DNA of 64,000 nt from Acridotheres tristis (GCA_037013685.1 CM072895.1:11568463-11632462); one strand, 5' to 3'; shown: positions 12,797 to 26,099, counted from the first letter of the stretch. Made by a program: numbers and translations. Notes: a model not told the origin generated them from the letters alone.

Positions 12797-12820
12797 GTTT
12801 TTTTCCTTCTTTCTTTCTTT
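12797..12820. repeat. T-rich / CTTT simple repeat
   Basis: A pyrimidine tract, GGGTTTTTTTCC followed by three imperfect CTTT units, just after a TGGTTTGGTGGGTTTTG G/T-rich stretch (12,776-12,796). A short low-complexity microsatellite-like sequence. Confidence 0.75.
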
Positions 12821-12879
12821 AAACTCAGTGCTATTTTGAATTTGTTTTAAGATGAATGTTGCTTTCATTTCCATCCCTG

Positions 12880-13200
12880 GTTCCTAGACGGCATTTGTGA
12901 GCCTCTGCTGCAATTTCACTACGTTTAGCACTTACTAGGCAATTATCACTGAGTCAGGTAGAATGACAGCATTTTTTCAGTTCAAGCACACAATTCCGTA
13001 TTTCAGTGAGCTGATTTTTAAACTATTTAAATGTTAATAGAATTCACATAATTGTACAGATCAGAATGTCACCAGCTAATCCTTGTGCCTTTCAGCTGAC
13101 TTCTGTCAGCTGCTCTTTTGCTTTCGTTATCAATACCAGGATATATTTTTGATCACAATTATTAAGGTGAAGTCAGAAACACTTTTATTTGGATTCCTAG
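12880..13200. promoter_or_regulatory. Candidate conserved non-coding element
   Basis: A unique AT-rich block with CAATTATCACTGAGTCAGG, AATGACAGC, ACAATTCCGTATTT, TTAAATGTTAATAG and CACAATTATTAAGG words, plus the E-box hairpin at 13,093-13,112. No coding potential or repeat signature is seen. The call rests on composition and motif density only. Confidence 0.25.
13093..13112. repeat. Paired E-box inverted repeat
   Basis: CAGCTGAC-TTCT-GTCAGCTG: 8-bp perfect inverted arms with a 4-nt spacer. Each arm holds a CAGCTG E-box (bHLH) fused to a TGAC/GTCA half-site (TALE-type). Confidence 0.9.
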
Positions 13201-16200
13201 GTGCTTGCATCTTTCTGCTCTTAAATCTCACCAGCCTATCATTTCTTACACTAGCAGAATCTCAAAGCACTGCTAAGGTATCACAGGGTGGAATTAGTTT
13301 TTACTGCAATCCTCCATTTTCAACACAACCAGTACATGATTGCTACAGTTCTCAGGGGAAACCAGCTTTAATGTGTCTTCATATTCCCCCTGCATTTCAA
13401 CTCAAAACGTCTTAGAACATCCAAAATATTGGTGTGAGACAACAGAGGAATGTCCATTTGGGATCACAGGCAATAAACCACCCAGGTTTTCCTTTGTATT
13501 TGTTAAAATGCAATTCAGACTTAAAAAAAATGTATGAAAATCTTCAGACAGTTTCAAGGCATATGTAGCTCTGCTACACCACTTTTGCAGTACAAGAAGC
13601 TGTTTAAGCAAAAGGGTATGAGCAAATCCTTATAAGCCAAAGTATCCTGCTGTAATGGGAAATGATGAGGGAAAATGGTTTCAAGGAAAATCTATTACCA
13701 TTCCCCTGTGACGGCCAAATAAAAGAGTACATGCTATTGCCATTGAGTCACACGAAAAGTGAAATTAGAGAGAGTTCTGGTAATGTGCACATTTTGACAT
13801 GCAGCTCCTCCAAAAGGAAGTGGTACAGAAATAGTAACTGTCATACACTCATTTATTAATTGCTAAATTTGTTATACATATGCTCTGTGTAGACAGATTC
13901 TCCCACCAACTCAGCCAGCCTGGTCTGTGGGAACTGGGAGGGCAGCGTGGCTCCACCACAAAACAAGCAGTTTAAAAATAACCCCAAGCATGACAGAAAC
14001 AACACAGGATCAAAACAAGAAAAAGCAGCACAGACGAGTCAAGAAAGTGGAAAATCCAGAATTACTTAGTGCTGCCATGAAAGTTGTGGGAAATGAGAAG
14101 ATAGCTGAACTAAGTAACAGAAAAGTAAGTCTGGTGAAAAAGGGAGAACAGAGCTTCACTTAGCATTCAAGTGCTTGAGCTGCTCAACACTTTTTTAAAA
14201 AGAAAGTGTAGGAAAGAAAACTCAGCTTTTAGTTTTAATGCCCACGTGTTATGGGAATTAGCTAACAAATTTACTACATTAATTGAGATTTTCAAAAAAT
14301 ACGTAGAGAAGTAAGTAATTTGAGAATCCAAAGAGCAAAAGACCCTACTGCAAGAAGAAGGAAAAAGGGTGAGCCAGGAATCACTGCCCTGTAATGACAA
14401 CACTGTAACAGCAAACAGTAGTGACAAACTTGCCTATATTGAAGTGCCAGCAAGAATGCAGGACTCATTTGGAATATAAAAAACAGCAAGTGAGGAGTAA
14501 ACCAAGATTTTCCTTCTGGTTGGATTACACAGCCAACAGAAGAAAAGTGTGCTGCAGCACTTCTTTCAAGTCATCTCCAAACCTGAAGCTGACTGGGATC
14601 CTGGTGGAGATGTCTGAAAACTTACTAAATGTCCATAACTAAAGGGCAAAGATAAATGATAACATGCTACCCCTGAGACTGGTGTTACGGACAGATCTTA
14701 TTCAACATTTTAATTAATCTAGGAATAGGGAAATCATTTCTAGTCACATGAGGAAAACCCAAGTGGCAGGTTATAATTAACCACTAACCCATCCAGAGAC
14801 TAATGGGAGGAGGAAGCACCAGAATCTTCTATGCTGATAACCTACGCATTGCTTATATTTTCCTTAGTATTATAAGATGCTTCACACTATATCAGAATTT
14901 CACCCTGCTTGTTCAGATCACAGCTCTGACTTCACTGTCAAAACACACTGCAGTGAGAAATGAGACAGCACACATACCTCACTTCGTGCCTTTAGCTGGC
15001 ATGTAGCATTGATACAAGGTCTTAAAGAATTCAGCAAATTGGTCAAACGTCAGGATACAGCAACATTTGTATCTTGGATTTGTGAAGATGCGGGGCTTCT
15101 TTTTTGATGAAAAGCACTTATGAAGTGCAGGGTTATTGTGCTCCCTTTTGCCATTTCTTGGATAAATGTCATCATTTTTAATGCTACCAATCTTCTTCTA
15201 TAGCCTGCAGGAAAGATTTTCTAAGGCAAAAAATGACTTGTAGGTGCTTAATTCCCATTAAAATCTACTGGGTAGATAAGTACCCAACTCCTATTGGAGC
15301 CTTTGGGAAAGTCTTCCTCTAAACCATTGTTATCTGCCCTTTCAACACCTAAAATAAGTCACTCATATAAGATATATTATTAAAACAGGAGATGTTTGAA
15401 TCTGCAGTGAAATCACTTTGTGGCCTGAGAAGGAGACTTTTTGGCATCCCTGTGCAAGTAGGAGACAAGATGCACTCAGATTCTGCTTCTAATCTCTATT
15501 TTAGGCAATGTAACATGAGAAGGAGGATGTGTCATCTATCTGACTCAGCACAATTGTCTCATTTGAAAACGCCACAGCAAGTCTTGACTGGTATTAATGA
15601 ATAGCTGTATTTGGTTTAGAGGTGAAATACTGCGTACATTAAAAAAAAAGAGCAGACAGATCATGAAAGAACAAAAGAGCTCTGGAGTACAGATCTGCTA
15701 TAGCCAATATTCTTGTTGGTCGCCTCTCTTGTGTTTCCAAGGGATCACTTTTTGCTCTGGATGCATGGGCTCTGACATTGGTGATGAAGTACTGATGACT
15801 TCACGAGAAGTTGTTAGCTCCCCACTCCCCATCCATGGGGAATATGGTCTTTGTCACAACATTTCACAAATGGCTGGTGCTGGGGACTAGATATAAAAAA
15901 ATGCTAGAAAATACACTAAAAAGGCATGTCACACAGTTTGACCTGTGCACTGTCTCTGCACTCCAGGAATCCCTCCCCACTACCTTCATGTTTCTCCCAT
16001 GGCACTGTTCTTCAACAGAGCTCGATGGTTTGTAAAAGAGGATGCACCACAGTCCCCTTTGACAGACCTGGAGCCCTGTGAAACAAAGTAATTTTCTACA
16101 ATCTCGTGAAAGATCTCCTGTGGAGCCACGGATACCCTTAATGTCTCTGGGGACCTAAGCCCAGAAGAGACAAACAGGGTTTTGTATCTCTAGTTGTCCG

Positions 16201-18289
16201 CTGAGTCTGCTGGAGAGACGGCCACTGTGATGGCAACTCTGACACTGCAAAAGGCTGAACCTGTTGAAGCAATACTGAGGTAACAAGTTCATTTCAGACA
16301 GCTTATACAGCAAGATTCACTGCTAACTTTTAATCAGCAGCAAGTTAAGACAAATTGGAAGCCATGACCTACAAAGCAAGGCTCTGCAAATCCCCCTGCC
16401 AGCCTCCTGAGGATGGCAGCTCCCCTAGCACACAGCCACAATAAACGGATCCTTTTACAAGGTCTAACCCATTTAATCATCCCCTCTGCTTGCATTAACC
16501 ACTTCTGCAAGGGTATCTTTCCTGTGTGGATTGCTTAAGTTAGGTCAAAAACCTGGTCTTGTTTTCAAATCCACATTCATGATGAAAGCCTCCAGTCTAA
16601 GACTTCTATTCTTCTGAGACCCTTAGAGTTATAAGCACTGTGAATAATTCTGCTTTTTCTCCCAGCCTGCTATAGGGCTGTCTCCCTAAAGCACAAAGCA
16701 CTTTTCCTTGTTGAATCCTCTCCATGTGTCTCCTCTGTACTCAGTGAAATAGCCTGACATGATGGGCTGGGTCGAGGCATACAATGACCAGTCTCCCTTT
16801 GAGCAAGAAGCTTCTGTTCCCAGCAGAAGGGCTGAACCCTGGGTAATCTATTCACTCCCTACCTGGCAAGAGAAGCAGCAAAAGAATAAGTTCACTTCTA
16901 ACTGAAAAACTGTCACAGAAGAACAAATCTCAGACTTGAGCCTTCAACAACGAACTTTAATTTGAAAATGGCACCGAGTTTTGACCTCAAGTGAACAGCT
17001 CCCTTGATGAGGCGAGACAATTAGAGAGGAAGGAGCAACCTCCAAGCCCTCCCATTGCAGCCAGCCTGAGCCACTCCTTGGCAGCAGCAAAAACTAAACT
17101 GAGGCTTCATCCCTCTGAGATGATTGACTCCAGGGGAGTCACAAGGCATGAACCATCCATGAACCACTGGAGCTCCATGAGTAGGACAGGGTTTGGGTGG
17201 CTCAGGAGGCACGACCAGAAGGCTTGTACAGCTCCCTGCAAGGCAGGAGCCTGCCTGACTTGCACAAGAGCAAGGCTGGCACGGGCACGGCGCTGCTTTG
17301 TGCCTGCATGTGCTGTCTCCCCTCTGATTGCACATACCCTTGATTTTGGCAGCACGTCTTCTAACCTGAATGGCCCTTCCTAAATGGAATTTTCCAATGC
17401 TTATGTTTCCTTCTTTTCTCCACAGTAATTTTCGGTGCTTTGAATGTTTCAGGGATTCAGCTACATAAATAGATACCCTAATCTTGTAACAACACACTAG
17501 ATTACATAATTGCGATTAGGATGGGTAATTACACAGTGCCCATGTGAGGCAGACAGCTTCTACACTCCACATCACAACTGTGTCAAAATATTTTATTTAC
17601 AGAATACCAGTAGTAACTCCACAGGCTACTGTATAACATTAATTTTTTTTATATCGTTATACAAAAATAATAATTAGGAAAGTCCTTCAAGTGCTTTCAT
17701 TGTGTTTCTATTTTGTTAAGAAAAAACACACTGTTGGGGTTCTCCCTATCACAGAACACTTCAGCAGCAAGTCAGTTTTCATAGCCTTAGCATGAGTGCT
17801 CCCGTTCACTGGAGAAATGTTACATATTAGAGACTATTATAATGCCTTCCTGAAGCAAAGCCCACAGAAGAAATAAAAAAATAACCCATGGTAGTTACTT
17901 TTGTCAATGTATTTAGCTCTCATTTTGATCTGCTGATGACCTTTTACTTGAGGTGAATCACAACTACATCCTAATGCCAGAGCTCGTTCATCAGCTATGA
18001 AAACAACCTAGAATTGCATGCAAATTTTATTTTTGCTTTCCCTTATGACCTCAAATTCATACTAGTTACTGTTCCATCACAGAAATGTCAAAAATCACAA
18101 AGATCCTCTATAAGACAGTGAAGCATGCAGAAAAAGCTCTCTATTGACAGGAATTACATCAGGTGTTTTTCAAACAGCCAGCATTCCAAGGAATGAGATG
18201 AAGTTAAGTAACACTCCAAATATGACTCAGGAAGCCTAAGGAAGGGTTTAGGTACTGCAGCCCAATACTGTAAATGTCACAATATACCC
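13201..18289. other. Non-coding stretch
   Basis: Contains the longest open frame of the window (158 codons, minus, 17,021-17,497), overlapped by a 130-codon plus frame (16,991-17,383). Both are low-complexity and rich in Cys, Pro, Arg and Ser, and match nothing I know. The patch is locally GC-richer, which explains the shortage of stops. Nothing else is recognised. Confidence 0.65.
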
Positions 18290-18540
18290 TTCCACAGGGA
18301 AAAACAAAGTGAGTGCTTGGTGACTCCCACTGACCTGACATGGGCTTAATTGTATGTTTATTTCACATATAGAATAGGTTAGATTAGTATTTTCCAGACA
18401 GCTAACCTGGAACTTCGTTAAATAATCATGAAGCTGTATGAATACTGAAATGACAATCCTCTAATCACTGTCACATTCAGTGCATCACATGAATTTTTGA
18501 ATTGACCATGACAAACACACACTAGAGGTTCACACAGTGA
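18290..18540. promoter_or_regulatory. Weak candidate conserved non-coding element
   Basis: An AT-rich unique block with GCTTAATTGTATGTTTATTT, GGTTAGATTAG, AATAATCATGAA and CTCTAATCACTGTCAC words, suggestive of homeodomain and forkhead sites. No repeat or coding signature. This is the weakest of the candidate blocks. Confidence 0.18.
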
Positions 18541-21500
18541 ACTGCTATTATGTTAAAATACATTTTTCAGAGGTTTTATGAAGTTTAATTGCATGGGATG
18601 AAACATGACACCTAAGCATTTGATTTATTACTAAGCATGACTCTATATTAGCGAGACTGCAGAGCATACAGTGTTGTGGAATTATTTTTACTCTGTCATG
18701 ACAGATGGAGTCAGCGTTTGGTAAAGACTGTGTGCAAGTGTGCAGACATGCTGCAGGTGGGATTCTCTCTGCTGCCTCCTCCAAGTCAAGCTGTTATACT
18801 TGAAAACAGCACATTTCAGATGACGAAGAAATCATCATCTATGTTTTCAAAATGGCAACATAGACTTTAAACTTCTCTGTATGGAAAAAAAAAAAGTCTG
18901 CCTTGCCTACAAAGAAATCATAGGAGAGATATGTAAGCCTTAATGATTTGAGGGGATCTATGGAACAACAATCTTTGAGCATTGGTCATAATCCTACCCT
19001 ACAACAGGTGTACATTGTTCATGCTGCAGTGGTGCACACAACTACCCCGTGGTAGATGCTGCGAGGTGACAGACTCTGATTTCAGCTTTCAGCACACCCA
19101 TGCTTTGCTTTTTGTCCCCTCATCCACACAGCAGGGGACCCCATTTTATGCTCGGCTCTCTACCATGCAGGACAGCACCCCATGGTGCTTGCACTTCTAG
19201 AAGATGTAGACATTACAAAAGGTGAGCTTACCTGCCCAAGCTGGACAGCAGAGCTGTCCCATATCAAAGCAGGACTAAGCACTGAATTCCACTTTGTGCC
19301 TTTAAAGCTGGCACACTGACAGCAGGGCTGACGTGCCAGAGCAGCACCCAGCCTGCAAGGGCCCCGAGGAAGAGGCTGGATGTGTCTGTGGGGGCACAGC
19401 TCTACTGATGGCTCCTCTTACAAAAGGAGATATCACCCTGCCCTCTGCCATCTCTAATGGTATTTGGAAACTGCATTTCAACCAGCTTTTCTATCTCTCC
19501 TACTTACTCCACCCTTGTGAGAGATGCTCCATGACCTCCTCTGCCATGCCCCAGCATGTACTGGTCACACAGTCCCTACAGCTGGGGCAAACCCCAGGTC
19601 ACCATTTCATGTAAGCTTTCATTTAAGATTTCTTCAGCATGGCCTGTATAGGATAATTTTGAAACTGTTATTCCATGATTTATGAGAAATGTGGTTAATA
19701 CTTGAAAAAATGCTTTTAAAACCGAATTCTGACATGACACTTTTAACATACCATTGAAAGCCAGCAATACCCTAGCTCCACTTTTTTTTTTTCTGAGCTG
19801 ACACTAAACTTTCCTACAAAGCTAATTATATCACCAAGAAAGGCATCTGACAATGTCCAACAGCTTAGAAATGGTCTCAATCAAGGCCCTTGGCAGCAAG
19901 TTCACATTCTTCTGAGGAGAAACTTTATATTAAATCTCCTTGACATCAAGTGCTTTGGACTGGCCCCTTTCCAGTAGCTCAAGATATCACTGCCCAAACT
20001 TAAGGAGTGCTTTGTTCCAGCTGGAAGCAAGCTTACAGCTAGATGAAATGGAGGTGGGAGTAAATCTCTGTATTTCAAGAAAACAAGACGACATCCACTC
20101 TAACCCCTACTTTTAAGAGAGGCCAAAAAAGGGCATCAATTCAACAGGATCAGAATCAAGCGTTTTATCGGAAAAACTATTGTTAGCTAGGATAGTTCAG
20201 CCTTGTATTCAGCAGTTTTACCAATGCAGTCTACTCTTGTGTGACTAGAAAAAGCTGTGCTCCCCCAGTAACTTGTTCCTGGGCTATTCTGACAGAAGGG
20301 GACTGGGTTTCTGCCTGAAAGCAAAGGTGCAAACTACACTAAGAGCCAGGAAAAACTACTGAAACAAATGCCCATGGTAATCTTTGAAGCTCAAGTAAGC
20401 TCTCAAGCTCTCAGGGCAATTCAGATGCTTACTGTTCTTTGTTTAAGTGTTGAGTTCTTTATGGTTTGGCTTTGTGCATGTTTTATACAGACGCTGACAA
20501 ATACTAAACCAGCATTGTAACATTTCAAGGCTGATTCACTGATAAAATGCTCATTCAGAGGACTCCAGGGGACTGGATGTCATGTTCTCTTTCAAAAATA
20601 CGGCTGAAGTGAGTATTCTGTAAAAATTCAAAACAGATCTTGGATACAAAGAGCAACGGAAGATAAGCAGTGCATAAGGGGACACTGAACAGGTCATGGA
20701 ATCTCCAATAAATATTACTGGAAGTACTGAGGTTCGATTCATAACATCTCTAAGGACATTTATCATTATTACTGGCAGATTACGTGCTTTGTTTTAGGGG
20801 AAGCTGACAGAGGACTGCTGTTATAACTGTTCCTAATAGATGATTACACATCATTACAGATACTTCAGCTTTGATTCTGGCCAACTTCTGTTGATTTATA
20901 AACACCATTGCCTACTTTAAAGCCTGCAATCAACCATATTATGCACTAGATAATGAATACACTCCCTAACTTCAGGTAATAGGCAGAAACTCCATTAGAC
21001 AATAGCTGAATGAAAGGGAGTTCTATATATATCTCTGTCTTCCCAAGTGTTCTGGTGTGACATTCCTACTGTATTTCTAAGAATGAGGTTTCCTGCCAAT
21101 CACTCTGAATACAAGCCTAAGTCATTGTCCTCCCCTGAGACAGAGCCTGCTCTGCTCACAGCTACACAAATCGTGCTACACAGGTGGACAACTGGAAAGC
21201 TTCAGTGAACTGCTTCCAAATTCTCTGCACAAATACGTGCTGGGGTAGAGCCAATACAAAATACAAAAACCGGGATGAATTAGAAAAAGCTGCAGAAACG
21301 CAGCACAAAAACCTCCTCCACCTTAGCTTGCCATAATTTAAAATACAGGACAGAATAAAAAAGTAATTGGATGGATAGATGAGAAAAGGCAGGTTCTCAA
21401 ATCTCACTGAAGAGTGGCCAGAAAAGGGAGTCAATAGTAACAATCACACAAAACTAAAGACCTCCACATTTCTCCCTCCTCTGATGTTTCCCAGCACATC

Positions 21501-23689
21501 CCTAACCTATTAGTTCATCTTGCCAGCAGTCATTCTCCTTTTCTGCAATGTACAAGGCCAAGCACATTACCAGTGCTTAACAAGCTGTAATAATGATTGA
21601 TGATTACATATGGACAAGGTAAAGTTAAGATGAAGAACCACATTAAAACAGCATCAGAATTTCAGGGAACTTTATCTGTTAAGCACTTAGGAATAAAAGA
21701 GTAAAGAAGAGTAGTTACAAACACCACTAAGGAAACTCTTCTGCATCCATCAAGGAGAAAGAAAGATATGCACAAAAAGAATTAGTAAAAAATGGATAAG
21801 AACAAGCACTGTATATCCCCCATAATCTCTCCTGTTACCAGGTTAGCTGCAAATCTGTATAGACGTAACATATGCCAAAGCCTCAAACTACTCTTCCAAG
21901 CAAAACATTGTTCAGCCTTAAAATATTGTTTCTAATTTCAAGTCACTACTTCTCAGAGGTTCCACTCCATTCTATTCAGACTTCTGCATTAAGAAGCAGT
22001 GAAATTACACAGTTCCCAGTGGTGTGCATGCTGCAGGCAACACACCTATGACTTGTCCAGCAGAATTCCCTCAGAAGGAACAGACAACCCATTTGAACTT
22101 AACTACTTGGGTGTTTACACTATAGCTTTCTGGCTGCTGGGGTGATACTAACAGGTGACCCTTTTTGGCCAAGGCCTTTTTTTTTAAGCTACAAAGCAGC
22201 CAGTCTCACTATACTTCACATAATTGTAGGCCTTCTTGTGTTAACAGTTACTTGATATGAACTGAATTCTTAAAGATGAAAATCTGTTTCCAAGAGGTTT
22301 TCTGACTCAGTGAGCCTCATGGGCAAGAACTAGAGCTGTAGGTTTTTGGCGCTTGTAAAACAAACAGGTCTTGCAAAAGATCCGAGTTTCATTCTGTTGA
22401 GTCCTGTGTGCATGAAAGGACAATAGTCTCTGCCAAAAATGTAACACTCCATAACGGAACAATTTTTTCTGTCCTGTCTTTTCACTCCTCAGTGTGAACA
22501 CGAGAGTTGTTTAAATCACAGCAGCATTGTCAGAAAGTCAAAGAGTTAAAGGTCTCATCACACCATTTACGGACTGCCAGATGCTACAGGCTTGTTTTAT
22601 CCAACTTTGATTAGCTGTAAAATGAACCTACAGACAAATTACTACTGTTTGCCCAGATAACTTCTCCTTTTTTGGGCTCAGGATTTGTATCTGTCATTTA
22701 GCTAAGTAGCAGCCAAGATTACTGGCAGAGTATTCTCTTCATCCCCGGCCCTTTAGTTTCTGATAACTGTGGTGTAAACACATTACAACAGTGCAAGATC
22801 CCTACTGACTGACAGTCACCATTAGGGGCATTATACTGTACCACATTTATTCAACACAACTTCTGCAATCCCTTTCAGAAGATACAAACAACATAGCAGA
22901 GGAGCCAGAGGGTCTGCAGAAATCTCAAACTTCTCCCTGCATCACATGGCCAAGACACCCTTCAAAGCCCTTCTTTACAACATTCTGCCTTGCTGTCACT
23001 CAGCATCATCATGATGAAGGCTGAGGAGCCCATCTTTCTCAGTTCTCTTTTTCCTCCTTTCAGATTCCTTGGCAGTTGCCAGTATTAGTGCTGTTCCTGT
23101 TGTCCTGCCTAAGGCCCCTCTTCCTTGGCCTTCCAGGATGCTCTGCATTTCTTATCCTATATTACATTAAAATCACTCAGTTTTTCTCTCATCTTCACCC
23201 TGTACACAATAAGTACAGTAGCTCCTCTCTTGATCTTCTAAATCCATCCAAGAATCCACCAACTAATCCTCATCCTTACTGGTTGCTCGGGTGATGCTTT
23301 GTGAGATCTGCTCAAGCTCCTTCCCACATGAAGCACTGCACCATCTTCCGCTTTTCTTACCCTCACATATTTAAGATTTCCATATTTTCCTACAAAGCTC
23401 TGCCTAAGACTGTCACCTGCATGTTTCTGCGTGCTGACCTTCCTGAACATCCTGGAATTGGAAATAGTGCCAGATTCACTTGGGTTTTTTTCTCCCAGTT
23501 TATTCAATATACCAACCAAGGAATACAAAGAAGAGCTGTATACTCAGATACAAAAAGAGATTTTAAAGTCTTGAGGGAACATGATATCATCAGTCTGATA
23601 CCTTGTTTCATCATAGGCTGTAAAGCAGCACAGTCTTGCTATTTGTACAGAAAATATATGCTTTAAAATATCTCCAAGAATATCATCCA
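18541..23689. other. Non-coding stretch
   Basis: No gene or clear repeat. Some AT-rich patches (20,860-20,960; 21,590-21,680 with TGATTGATGATTACAT) carry homeodomain-like words. 23,040-23,480 is pyrimidine-rich on the plus strand and may be an unrecognised old repeat. Confidence 0.65.
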
Positions 23690-24800
23690 GGCATCATTAA
23701 AGTCCCATGAAGATGGAGAATTTGTCACTTCCAGTGCTGGACTGTTCCACCTTGACCACCTTGTCTGCTGGAGACCTGTGCCTTCCTTCCATTTCAATTT
23801 GCTGTGATTTAAAGTTTCCAGCTATTAAGTCCTTGTAATACATTTTTTTACTTGATTAAGAAACCCTTAAAAAGTCCTTCTTCTCCCCATGAAATGATTT
23901 ATAAACCATAATCAAATTCCTCATCATCTTCATATTAATAAAGCAAGCAAATTGATCCCCTTCAGTCTACTATTACATCACATTTTTCTCAATCTTAGAT
24001 TATGTTTGTACTTCTCTTACCTCCAGTTTAGCACTCCTCTTAAAACACCAAGAACTAAATGCTCTTTTGATCTTCCCTGTACCAAAGTGAGGACTGTTGC
24101 TTGACTTTTCTGTCAAGGACACACTGTAGTCCATTTCACCAGGCTGAAATGCTGAGCAAGTCACAAGGAAAGCCCAGCTGCAGGCACTACATCAAAAAGG
24201 GCTGCTTCTGTATGATGGAAAGCTGGATTACTCTGCCCAAAGACTGTGCAGCTTTGTGCATGGCTCTGGAAAAGCTTTTAGTTATAAAGCTATGTAAAAA
24301 CTTTACTCTCTGCACCAATCATCTCCTTATATTTGTCATCCACAAATACTAGATTTATTTCCCATCTCTCTTCCTCTGATGGAGGAGTTGCCTAGCATTG
24401 GAGTTAGTGCCAGTCCCTGCCAAGTCCCACTAGAAACATCCCTGTTTGATGACTGTCCAGCAAGAATGGCTTCTTAGTTCTGGTCACTGATCAAAGGTGA
24501 CCAGACTATCTTTCAGCACCACAAATTCCAATTAAATGCATTAAATCAAATGCCTTACAGAAGTTAGTATGTGACTACTGCACAGTTCTAAGTTAAACCT
24601 GCAGTATCAAAAATGGAAGCACTTTCCATAAATCTACCTATCTGGAACTGGCTTAGTAACACCCTGAAAAAATTTTATAGACAAAATCTGTCACCAAAAA
24701 AAAAAATTGATCTAACAAATATTAGGCTTAATTAATTGGGTCAAACACTTGGGTTTTTTAATGTTAGTCTATCAAGGACTTCTCCAGTATTTTAAGCTTT
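23690..24800 (-). mobile_element. Decayed CR1-clade LINE, reverse-transcriptase and C-terminal part
   Basis: This is a relic of the pol gene of a non-LTR retrotransposon. Intact copies encode an endonuclease and reverse transcriptase used for target-primed reverse transcription. On the minus strand I read KILEKSLID (24,767-24,793). Motif A follows as HTNFCKAFDL (24,542-24,571), where the family has a DFxKAFD-type string. Motif B follows as SGTWQGLALTPMLGN (24,387-24,431), which keeps the S-G-x-x-Q-G-x-x-L-x-P-x-L spacing. Catalytic motif C follows as LVFVDDKYKEMIGAES (within 24,293-24,352), with both aspartates intact. Further down is RNLIMVYKSFHGEKKD (23,874-23,921), matching the conserved CR1/L3 segment after the RT domain. 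The order and the B-C spacing are correct. Motifs A and C share a frame but B does not; stops are frequent, and the A-B interval is about 38 codons, shorter than I expect, so it probably has a deletion. The 5' half is not visible. The 3' boundary near 23,690 is approximate. It is dead and old. The subfamily (CR1 versus L3-like) is unresolved. Confidence 0.85.
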
Positions 24801-26099
24801 ATTAAACAGGAGCCTCCAATTTTTAGAAGTTTAAAAACGCACAGCCTTCTAGCATGTGACTAGTGACTAGCATCTAGCACAGTGACTTCTAGCATCCTTC
24901 ATTTTAAGAAAACAGCACCAATTAACATTTGCACACAATACAAACACCCAGGTCCTCCTGTACCCTTATCAAGAGAAGTGACTTTAAGATGTTGCAGGCT
25001 TTTTCTCCATCACCCCTTGGTACTATAGAGCACTCAGGGTATTCAAGCCTAGCTAGTGTAGCCTCACCATTATGGGATAGGAAAAGTGAAATTGTAGGTG
25101 AAAAAAGACAACAAAGGCAGCTTTAAGGAGATAGGAGGAGGCCATGACAGATAGACAAAAGCATGAAGATGCAAGCATGAAAGCCTTGAAGGGAAGGTTA
25201 AGAAGAGAAGGTTTGTCTAGGCAAAGACATCAATGTATGAAATTCAGGGACTGGCACACAGTGACAACTGGCTCAGCACACTGGGAAGAGACACTATCAA
25301 TATTCTGTGGGTGAACTCACACATAGACATACTTTTCCCAATACACATGGGCTTGGCAATTTCTCTCTTCTTCAGTTCTGCCCTTTGCAGAAGTCTGTCA
25401 CACTGCCATGCCAACAAAGTGTGCCGAAAGCGTCGTTTGGCAGCGCTTTCACAATAAGCTCTCCCGTCTGGGGGCTATCCAGACTTCCTTGGCTCCACAA
25501 ACTAAGTGAATTATCACAGCAGTATCGCTTTCTCTCTGCAGAAGTACATGACTTAGACAGTTTGATGATGCCATCAACGAGCTTTTCCGCCACCATTTCA
25601 CATTTACCTGCCTGACATCTGCATCCCATCACACAAGCAGACAGGAAAAATCCCAATCACCGAATTACAGATTGAAGAACCAAGAGTTGCATAACATAAC
25701 AGAGTTTGTTTCTCTGCTACCCTTGGGTTTCTGTCCTCATGTTCTTGTTGCTTGTCATGAATCACCCTAAAACCAACACAACTCAAGCCCAGCAATGCCA
25801 TCACAGGCTTGTTTCATCCTAAGCAGGCTACACTTACAAACTCCTGCTGTCACTTCTTCAGCAATACTCTGGAGAGATAATTTTCCTTTAAGCATCCAAA
25901 TCCAATTATTAATTGTTTTAATACAGGTTATCCCTTGAACTGCGCACAGGGCTCCACAGTGAACAGCACACAAGGGGAAAGCTGTCCTTACTGAAGCGCA
26001 ACGTGGTTGCAATTGCTTAGCTTTCTCCAACAATCTTGTGCTTTTTTCCTAACCTCTGAGTGTGAGGGAGGATCTCTGTCACCTTTGTTTTCAGGAAGA
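24801..26099. other. Non-coding stretch
   Basis: Apart from the short degenerate tandem at 24,848-24,895, nothing is recognised. It might contain further 5' sequence of the minus-strand LINE, but I cannot read any endonuclease motif. Confidence 0.6.
24848..24895 (+). repeat. Degenerate CTAGCAT / GTGACT short tandem array
   Basis: CTTCTAGCATGTGACTAG, then TGACTAGCATCTAGCAC and AGTGACTTCTAGCATC: three CTAGCAT-type and three GTGACT-type words interleaved in under 50 bases. It reads as slippage products of a 10-17 bp unit. It lies just upstream (in element sense) of the minus-strand LINE relic. Confidence 0.6.

Noticed and set aside
13975..14130. Possible exon: lysine-rich frame ending at AAAAGTAAGT, a good 5' splice-site match
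   Set aside because: There is no convincing branch point, polypyrimidine tract and AG upstream, and the protein resembles nothing. A single GTAAGT is expected often by chance in 64 kb.
17911..17960. SADDLLLEV-like reading near 17,930 that resembles a reverse-transcriptase catalytic motif
   Set aside because: It is isolated, with a stop immediately before it and no motif A or B upstream in any frame.
18600..18660. AFDLLL-like reading reminiscent of RT motif A
   Set aside because: No supporting motifs on either side; the similarity is six residues.
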